Source: Nostoc sp. CHAB 5844
GTDB lineage: Bacteria > Cyanobacteriota > Cyanobacteriia > Cyanobacteriales > Nostocaceae
Reading direction: 5' to 3'
DNA length: 64,000 bases
Assembly (NCBI RefSeq): GCF_020829595.1
Contig: NZ_JAIVFW010000006.1
Coordinates: 1 to 64,000 of the forward strand
A model generated the notes under the pieces. The model did no database searches. It saw only the letters and a program-made list of their open reading frames with translations, and was not told where the DNA came from. The position numbers were made by a program, and so were the translations under genes. This document shows, piece after piece, positions 58,470-64,000 of the stretch (position 1 is the first letter of the stretch; each line of letters begins with the position of its first letter).

Positions 58470-59183
58470 ATGACTCGAATTAATGGATTTATTGGTCGTC
58501 GTAATTTTTTTAAGTTAGCAGGTACAAGTGGTTTAGCGATCGCCGCTACAACTGTTGGTGGTAGTCTGATCACAAGTAAGCCTAAAACTGCGATCGCTGA
58601 TGTTAGTCCAGCTAATCTTCATTCAGTTAACCCAAATCAAGCTTTAAAACTTTTGTTGGCTGGTAATCAACGATTTATGCAACAAAAACGCCAATATCCT
58701 CATCAATCATTGGCACGTTTGCAATTAGTCGCCAAAGCACAATATCCTTTTGCCGCTATTTTAGGTTGTGCCGACTCTAGAGTACCTGCGGAAATTATTT
58801 TCGACCAAGGACTAGGCGATTTATTCGTTGTGCGAGTCGCTGGTAATGTTGCCAGTGATATAGCTATCGGTAGCTTGGAATATACTACAGCCGTACTTGG
58901 AACACAACTAATAGTCGTGTTGGGTCATAAGAACTGTGGTGCTGTAGTAGCAGCTATGAAAAATCAACCCCTTCCCGGTAGAATTGGCTATGTTGTTGAA
59001 GGCATCAAACCTGCATTAACTGGTTTAAACTCCACAGATGCAGTGATCGCTAATGTGCAATATCAGGTGGATAAATTACAAAAAACTTCGACAATATTAG
59101 GTCAGTTGATGCAAGCAGGCAAGCTCAACATTATTGGAGCTTGTTACGATATTGATACTGGCAAAGTTATTATGATTACCTAA
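58470..59183 (+). CDS. Tat-exported beta-carbonic anhydrase (1)
   Basis: 237 aa from ATG 58470 with a GGGAG ribosome-binding motif; an ATG 6 codons earlier is possible but would overlap that motif. Twin-arginine signal GRRNFFKLAG (Arg10-Arg11), hydrophobic stretch and a likely AxA cleavage at about 43 (AIADV). The beta-CA zinc site is complete: Cys100 with Asp102-Arg104 (GCADSRVP), His153 and Cys156 (GHKNCGAV). It interconverts CO2 and bicarbonate in the periplasm or thylakoid lumen, after folding in the cytoplasm. A 13-bp terminator hairpin follows. Close paralogue 320 bases downstream. Confidence 0.93.
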   Translation: MTRINGFIGRRNFFKLAGTSGLAIAATTVGGSLITSKPKTAIADVSPANLHSVNPNQALKLLLAGNQRFMQQKRQYPHQSLARLQLVAKAQYPFAAILGCADSRVPAEIIFDQGLGDLFVVRVAGNVASDIAIGSLEYTTAVLGTQLIVVLGHKNCGAVVAAMKNQPLPGRIGYVVEGIKPALTGLNSTDAVIANVQYQVDKLQKTSTILGQLMQAGKLNIIGACYDIDTGKVIMIT

Positions 59184-59192
59184 TTTTTAGAT

Positions 59193-59222
59193 TATATAGA
59201 TGCAATAAGTTGCATCTATATA
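59193..59222 (+). terminator. Stem-loop after the first carbonic anhydrase gene
   Basis: TATATAGATGCAA and TTGCATCTATATA form a perfect 13-bp stem with loop TAAG, 9 bases after the stop. The stem is A/T-rich at its base, so it is a plausible transcription end that separates the two paralogues. Confidence 0.65.
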
Positions 59223-59500
59223 TAGTATATAGTCAGATTTTTTAGATAAATACTAATCATAGAGTAAATCCACACTTAACCATATCATTCTTATATGAAA
59301 GTCTAGTTTAAGTGTGATCCCTTATTCTGATATATTTCAATCAATCACAAAGATTTAATATTTCTAAGTTGCCTCAATTAATTTATCCTTACCTTAAAGA
59401 CAAAGTGTGCTATGAAGCATCATTCCTAAAGGTAGCAGGGTTTAACTGGTTTGCAACACTGCAACTTAGTCTAAATTTGTAGTTGGAAGTGAGGGGAATA

Positions 59501-60235
59501 ATGAGCAGAATTAATGGCTTTGTTGGGCGGCGTAATTTTATTAAATTAGCAGGTATAGGTAGTATTGCTGTCGGTGCTACTGCCACTAGCAGTATAATTT
59601 GGCAAGGAGAAAAAGCTATTGCTCAACAACCATCTAAGCCTGAACCAAAACCTCAAATAGTAGATCCCCAAGAAGCTTTAAAAAGATTAATAGATGGTAA
59701 CAAAAGATTTATCGAAGATAAACGCATGAATCCAAATCAATCAAAATTGCGTTTAACAGAGACTGCTGTAGCCCAGTATCCGTTTGCAGCAATACTAGGC
59801 TGTGCAGATTCTAGAGTTCCGGCAGAAATCGTGTTTGATCAAGGATTAGGAGATTTATTTGTAGTTCGGTTAGCTGGTAATATTGTTAGCCCAGAAGGTA
59901 TTGGCAGCTTAGAATTTGCCACGGCTGTATTAGGTGCGCCATTAATAGTAGTTTTAGGACATACAAAATGTGGTGCAGTCTCAGCTGCTGTTAAAGGTGA
60001 TCCACTTCCAGGTAGGATTGGTGCTTTTGTGGAAGAAATAAAACCAGCCGTAGAACTTGTGAGAAATAAACCAGGTAATTTAGAAGATAATTCTGTAATC
60101 TCTAATGTTCAATATCAGGTAAAAAGGTTAGAAGAAAGCTCAACAATTTTAAGATCACTTCTCAAAGAAAAGAAACTAAAAATTGCTGGTGGTCGTTATG
60201 AGATAGCAACAGGAAAAGTCACATTAGTAGCTTGA
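59501..60235 (+). CDS. Tat-exported beta-carbonic anhydrase (2)
   Basis: 244 aa from ATG 59501 (GAGGGG motif 8 bases before); an in-frame TTG at 59483 is less likely. Twin-arginine signal GRRNFIKLAG (Arg10-Arg11) with cleavage near AIAQQ (about 41), then a Pro/Lys-rich linker and the beta-CA domain: Cys101, Asp103, Arg105, His154 and Cys157. About 55-60% identical by eye to the first copy, with its own promoter because of the terminator between them. The linker is longer and more charged than in copy 1, a sign that the two have started to diverge. Confidence 0.93.
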   Translation: MSRINGFVGRRNFIKLAGIGSIAVGATATSSIIWQGEKAIAQQPSKPEPKPQIVDPQEALKRLIDGNKRFIEDKRMNPNQSKLRLTETAVAQYPFAAILGCADSRVPAEIVFDQGLGDLFVVRLAGNIVSPEGIGSLEFATAVLGAPLIVVLGHTKCGAVSAAVKGDPLPGRIGAFVEEIKPAVELVRNKPGNLEDNSVISNVQYQVKRLEESSTILRSLLKEKKLKIAGGRYEIATGKVTLVA

Positions 60236-60412
60236 TTTGTTCCTCAGCTTGCTAATAAAGAGTGCAAAATTTTAACAGCCTTAGATTCTAGTCAATTTGA
60301 GTTACTGAGTGAGCATTTTTTTATAACAAAGAGTAGAGACTATTAGGGTGGCCATGGCTCACCCTATTTGTTTAAATAACGTTAAACTAGGACTTATGCT
60401 CTGTTATGAATT

Positions 60413-60501
60413 ATACCAATTCTCTAAAATCCGGTTACAGATTTAAACCCTAAAATTTAGATTATGTCAGACTTTCATAATTACGAATTACGAATTGGTA
60501 T
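60413..60501. repeat. Small inverted-repeat element (ATACCAATTC ends)
   Basis: ATACCAATTC (60413-60422) and GAATTGGTAT (60492-60501) are perfect 10-bp inverted ends; 89 bases, non-coding, with an ATTACGAATTACGAATT tract near the right end. Same end motif as the 58150 element, with a different centre. Sits in the 366-base gap between the carbonic anhydrase and M67 genes, where I see nothing else but AT-rich DNA. Confidence 0.6.
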
Positions 60502-60601
60502 TAGATATACTCAATCTATCTGATTATGATCGCCTGATTAGCAGTGTAGTGGAAGTAAAACAACTTTTAGTGTCGTTTGTTGACAAGCAGAGTCGGAATT
60601 A

Positions 60602-61081
60602 TTGAAGAAAGCGATTATTAAACTTTTATCAGAACACATCCAAACCATCCGCAGCCACGCCGAAAGCACTTACCCAGACGAATGCTGCGGTATCATCCTT
60701 GGTTATCTAGATAATCAAATCAAAACAGTCGTAGAAATCATACCTACAGAAAACGCCTGGAGTGTCGAGTCGGCGAACTTTGCTAGTAACGACGCAGAAC
60801 ACAGCGAAAGAAGAAGATATGCGATCGCACCCCAAGTTATGTTACAAGTACAAAAAGCAGCAAGGGATAAATCGTTGAATATTATCGGTATTTATCACTC
60901 TCATCCTGATCACCCTGCTATGCCTTCAGAATGCGATCGTCAGTATGCTTGGCCAGAATACTCGTATATAATAGTTTCCGTTCTAAATGGCAAAGCTGGT
61001 GAACTCCTAAGTTGGAGTCTTGACGACCATCATCAGTTTCAACCAGACTCAATTGATACTATAAAACAGGAGTCAGAATAA
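60602..61081 (+). CDS. M67-family (JAMM/Mec-type) metallopeptidase
   Basis: 159 aa, starting at TTG 60602; no in-frame ATG lies before the conserved region, so the rare start is needed. The JAMM zinc site is complete: Glu27 (YPDECCGI), His99-x-His101 (GIYHSHPDHPAMPSECD), Ser109 and Asp112. Bacterial JAMM proteases of this type cut the C-terminus of ubiquitin-like sulfur carriers or cysteine adducts on them (Mec+/CysO type). The gene precedes the moeB-rhodanese gene by 225 bases, and this pairing supports a role in sulfur-carrier processing, which is inference. Confidence 0.9.
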   Translation: MKKAIIKLLSEHIQTIRSHAESTYPDECCGIILGYLDNQIKTVVEIIPTENAWSVESANFASNDAEHSERRRYAIAPQVMLQVQKAARDKSLNIIGIYHSHPDHPAMPSECDRQYAWPEYSYIIVSVLNGKAGELLSWSLDDHHQFQPDSIDTIKQESE

Positions 61082-61306
61082 AGAATTCAGAATTCAGAAT
61101 ACTTCACCCATCAAGGGATAAAGTAATAACCGGAATAATTTTAAACCAGTATTCACCAACTAGTCTGACAAAATCCCCTACGGGAAGCCGCAAAGCGTCT
61201 ACATTCTGAGTTCTGAATTCTTCTTGATCAGTTTAGCTACTTAAGTTAAATAAAGACATCATTTTTCGATAGGATTAATGATCCGCTCGTCCACAGCAAA
61301 ACAGCT

Positions 61307-62479
61307 ATGTTAAATCCCAATCTAGAAGAAATCCAGCTGACTAAAGACGACTACGAACGTTACTCCCGCCACCTGATTTTGCCAGAAGTCGGGATAGAGG
61401 GACAAAAACGCCTGAAAGCGGCCAGTGTACTGTGTATCGGTACAGGTGGTTTAGGTGCGCCACTGCTGTTATATCTAGCAGCAGCAGGTATCGGACGCAT
61501 TGGTATTGTAGATTTTGATGTTGTTGATACTTCTAACCTGCAACGTCAAGTTATTCACGGTACTTCTTGGGTGGGTAAACCCAAGATTGAATCAGCAAAA
61601 AACCGCATTCACGAAATTAACCCTCATTGTCAGGTTGATTTATACGAAACTCGCCTGAGTTCCGAAAACGCCCTTGATATTATTAAACCTTACGATATCG
61701 TGGTGGATGGTACTGATAACTTCCCCACCAGATATCTAGTCAACGACGCTTGTGTGTTGCTGAACAAGCCAAATGTTTACGGTTCCATTTTCCGCTTTGA
61801 AGGCCAAGCAACGGTATTTAACTACGAAGGTGGGCCAAACTACCGCGACTTGTATCCAGAACCACCACCACCAGGGATGGTTCCCTCCTGTGCAGAAGGT
61901 GGCGTGTTGGGAATTTTGCCAGGAATAATTGGTGTCATCCAAGCAACAGAAACTGTCAAAATCATTCTCGGCAATGGCAATACTTTAAGTGGACGGCTAT
62001 TGCTGTACAACGCCTTAGACATGAAATTCCGCGAGTTGAAACTGCGTCCTAACCCCATTCGCCCAGTCATTGAAAAGCTGATAGACTACGAACAATTCTG
62101 CGGTATTCCTCAAGCTAAGGCTGAGGAAGCGAAACAGCAGCAAGAAATTGCCGAAATGACTGTTACAGAGTTAAAGGCGTTGCTAGATAGCGGTGCTAAA
62201 GATTTCGTACTGTTGGATGTACGTAACCCTCACGAATACGATATTGCCAAGATTCCTGGTTCGGTGTTAGTACCGTTACCAGATATCGAGAATGGCGATG
62301 GTGTAGCTAAGGTCAAAGAAATCCTCAACGGCCACCGTTTAATTGCTCATTGTAAAATGGGCGGTCGCTCAGCCAAAGCTCTCAGCATCCTCAAGGAAGC
62401 GGGAATTACTGGTACAAATGTCAAAGGTGGGATCACCGCATGGAGTCGAGAAGTTGATTCTTCGGTTCCTGAATACTAA
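61307..62479 (+). CDS. moeB: Molybdopterin-synthase adenylyltransferase MoeB with rhodanese domain
   Basis: 390 aa. The E1-like adenylation domain (about 10-260) has GTGGLGAPLLLYLAAAGIG for ATP, VDFDVVDTSNLQRQ, and VPSCAEGGVLG with Cys195 at the position of the sulfur/E1 Cys. The paired zinc Cys of E. coli MoeB are absent: the first CxxC is replaced around YRDLYPEP and the second by NPIRPVIEK. The rhodanese domain (about 280-390) has the active Cys349 in HCKMGGRSAKA. It adenylates the C-terminus of MoaD/ThiS-type carriers and passes sulfur to them, and may serve more than one carrier. A terminator follows. Confidence 0.93.
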   Translation: MLNPNLEEIQLTKDDYERYSRHLILPEVGIEGQKRLKAASVLCIGTGGLGAPLLLYLAAAGIGRIGIVDFDVVDTSNLQRQVIHGTSWVGKPKIESAKNRIHEINPHCQVDLYETRLSSENALDIIKPYDIVVDGTDNFPTRYLVNDACVLLNKPNVYGSIFRFEGQATVFNYEGGPNYRDLYPEPPPPGMVPSCAEGGVLGILPGIIGVIQATETVKIILGNGNTLSGRLLLYNALDMKFRELKLRPNPIRPVIEKLIDYEQFCGIPQAKAEEAKQQQEIAEMTVTELKALLDSGAKDFVLLDVRNPHEYDIAKIPGSVLVPLPDIENGDGVAKVKEILNGHRLIAHCKMGGRSAKALSILKEAGITGTNVKGGITAWSREVDSSVPEY

Positions 62480-62510
62480 AAATTGACCGCAGATGATACA
62501 AAAAAGATTA

Positions 62511-62546
62511 GGGAAGTAACATAAATTACTTCCCATTTTTCTTTTT
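62511..62546 (+). terminator. Intrinsic terminator of moeB
   Basis: GGGAAGTAA, loop CATAAA, TTACTTCCC, then ATTTTTCTTTTT: a perfect 9-bp stem and U-rich tail, 31 bases after the moeB stop. Confidence 0.9.
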
Positions 62547-62604
62547 ATAGGGATATTGCGATCGCCCTTAATATAGCAGTTCTCGTTTGCATGAAATAGA
62601 TTTT

Positions 62605-62690
62605 TTCACCTCAACCTCACCCCCAACCCTCCCCTTACCAAGGAGAAGGGAGTGTTTGCGTTAGCAAATACGGGGTGAGGTGACGACTGT
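62605..62690. repeat. Dispersed hairpin repeat (CCTCACCCC ... GGGGTGAGG)
   Basis: CCTCACCCC (62615-62623) pairs with GGGGTGAGG (62672-62680); inside are CCTCCCCTTACCAAGGAG and TTTGC-gtta-GCAAA stems. This pattern is one of the common non-coding repeats of Nostoc-type chromosomes. The rest of the 350-base gap to 62830 holds no gene. Confidence 0.65.
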
Positions 62691-62830
62691 ATTGCACTCT
62701 CAGTGAGAACCGCTATATTTTATAGGACTTATACCATTTCACTTTATGAATGATACAAATACAGTGTTCTCTGTGCCTCTATGGTTTGATATTCTATTAT
62801 CTGTGCATAAGTCATATTTGATTTATAGGT

Positions 62831-64000
62831 TCAAATTCCATATGAACGATGATAGGGTTTAAGTAATGTCTTAGCCTGATAGACATAAACAACATTAACA
62901 GCCACGCCACCGCGTCGAATTACGATTGTTTCAATCTCATCTAAGCTGCGAAAGTGACTGCGATAACTAGCCATTAAGTCTTTTCTGAGATTAAAAGGTG
63001 CAGTCGTGATATACAGTGCGTCTTTTCCTACCCATTGTTCAGCCTTAGACCAAAAAGCAAAGCCACGTATATCATTGCCAATATCAAAGCAAGTGATGGG
63101 AATTTGCGCTAAAGGTTGCATAGACATGGCAATTGGCCCAGCTAAATAATAGCGATTAGTAAATATAAAGCTAGAGTTCTGTAGCGCTGCTTTTATAATT
63201 GAAGATTCACTAAAACTGCGACGCAGTTGTTGAATATCAATTAGTTCTGTAGAAGGGTCATTTTTAACAGGTAAGAATCCTCCCATCAAAGCGTATTGGC
63301 TAGGTTTTTGTAATATGCCAATTGTTAATTGCAGCAATACAATTAGTACGATACTAACCACCATAATTCCTGAACCTAAGAGCCATCGCTGTACCCCACG
63401 CCGGGATTTATGCTGCCAAATGACTACCTGTTGTCCTAGTAGTAAAGTGATACCCCAAAATCCTGGCATTGCCCAAGCTGGCAAAATTTGTCTATAGCCT
63501 CCAATAAATGTAAATCCTAAAATTACGGGTAAAGAAACCCATAAAATTAATAGTTTTGCAGTGTTTAATTCATCTTTGTATGTGAATGATTTTTGAGAGA
63601 AAATTTGATTGATTTTTCTTAGCACTGGTTGCAAACTTATACGCCACAGAGGAAATCCTATGGTTGGGAACAAGTAAGCTACCTGAGTTAAATAAACTAA
63701 TCCTACATTCAGGAAGTTATAGCCACTTTTAGGTACGGCTCGTTGTGACTGAAAACTAAAAGACACCCAATCATGTTGGATATTCCACAACACAATTGGA
63801 GAAATAGTGATGATAAATAATCCTAAACTTAGCCATGCCCAAGGCGATCGCACAACAGCCCGATGTGGTGGACTAGTTAAACAAAAACCAACTAATCCTA
63901 GCCCCAAAATAAACCCATGATATTTGCTATTACAGGCTAACCCGACCAAAATCCCCAGAATCGCTAAACGGTAACTGGGGATATATAAATTAGATTTACA
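62831..64000 (-). CDS. GT39-like membrane glycosyltransferase, C-terminal part
   Basis: The frame is open to the window edge, so the N-terminus, including the catalytic DD/DE loop, is outside. The visible 389 codons begin with membrane helices (YRLAILGILVGLACNSKYHGFILGLGLVGF, typical of the PMT/ArnT repeat 'LAxGxKYxG') and include WSLGLFIITISPIVLWNIQHDWVSF. A further four or five helices and a soluble C-terminal domain (about 240-380, ending YQAKTLLKPYHRSYGI) follow. The family moves sugars from polyprenyl-phosphate donors to lipids, proteins or polysaccharide at the periplasmic face. The IQHDW motif is typical for ArnT-like cyanobacterial homologues. Confidence 0.82.
   Translation of the reverse strand, partial: CKSNLYIPSYRLAILGILVGLACNSKYHGFILGLGLVGFCLTSPPHRAVVRSPWAWLSLGLFIITISPIVLWNIQHDWVSFSFQSQRAVPKSGYNFLNVGLVYLTQVAYLFPTIGFPLWRISLQPVLRKINQIFSQKSFTYKDELNTAKLLILWVSLPVILGFTFIGGYRQILPAWAMPGFWGITLLLGQQVVIWQHKSRRGVQRWLLGSGIMVVSIVLIVLLQLTIGILQKPSQYALMGGFLPVKNDPSTELIDIQQLRRSFSESSIIKAALQNSSFIFTNRYYLAGPIAMSMQPLAQIPITCFDIGNDIRGFAFWSKAEQWVGKDALYITTAPFNLRKDLMASYRSHFRSLDEIETIVIRRGGVAVNVVYVYQAKTLLKPYHRSYGI

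Overview
The window is chromosomal DNA of a filamentous, probably heterocystous, cyanobacterium (Nostoc/Calothrix/Fischerella type). It carries photosystem genes (psaC, psbZ), a carboxysome shell gene (ccmP), many GCGATCGC (HIP1) octamers, short tandem heptamer repeats and GC-rich dispersed repeats, and glmS sits beside psaC. Exact genus and strain cannot be told from the sequence alone.

Layout. (1) 1-9.4 kb is a mosaic accessory block: a cut ISKra4-type transposase, a fragment of a dihydrofolate-reductase-family gene, an intact rifampicin phosphotransferase (rph), the tail of a P-type ATPase, a plasmid-type parAB pair, a GC-rich catalase-peroxidase (katG), and a decayed IS inserted just inside the start of an oxidoreductase gene. 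(2) 9.5-27 kb is mostly housekeeping: speY-like, a frameshifted PAS/GAF/cyclase-like sensor, a ProA paralogue without its catalytic Cys, tRNA-Gly(GCC), ribH, psbZ, a DHH-CBS-CCA tRNA nucleotidyltransferase, a dead TPR gene, glmS, psaC, a tRNA-dihydrouridine synthase, a SnoaL-like protein and an M23 peptidase. (3) 27-34 kb holds a small membrane protein, a two-gene unit whose first gene resembles a polymorphic-toxin C-terminus, an LpxB-like protein, a Uma2 nuclease-like gene, and a three-gene overlapping operon that looks like an unusual restriction-modification system: putative PD-(D/E)xK-like nuclease, very acidic 77-aa protein, and a Dam-type methyltransferase fused to a ParB-like domain. 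(4) 34-37 kb: MATE transporter, ccmP, pentapeptide-repeat protein. (5) 37.7-52.6 kb is a Wzx/Wzy-type exopolysaccharide cluster, all on the + strand: initiating phosphoglycosyltransferase, phosphodiesterase, aldo/keto reductase, two GT2, flippase, polymerase/ligase, GT4, epimerase, WecG-type GT and a Wzc-like kinase. Two tandem secreted beta-helix proteins follow on the other strand. (6) 56.6-64 kb: an internally deleted phosphoenolpyruvate synthase, two tandem Tat-exported beta-carbonic anhydrases, an M67 (JAMM) peptidase, MoeB-rhodanese, and the cut C-terminal part of a GT39-like membrane glycosyltransferase.

How it fits together. The EPS cluster has the parts needed to start, extend, flip, polymerise and control export of a polysaccharide, and the beta-helix proteins may act on it outside the cell. 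The carbonic anhydrases and ccmP belong to inorganic-carbon handling. The most interesting candidates for an undescribed system are the 31.2-34.0 kb operon, the toxin-like pair at 27.9-28.9 kb, and the ProA pseudoenzyme with its zinc-ribbon membrane partner. A repeated theme is dispersed repeats invading genes in frame (CCA enzyme, LpxB-like protein, probably GlmS) or forming gene ends (RibH, M23 peptidase).
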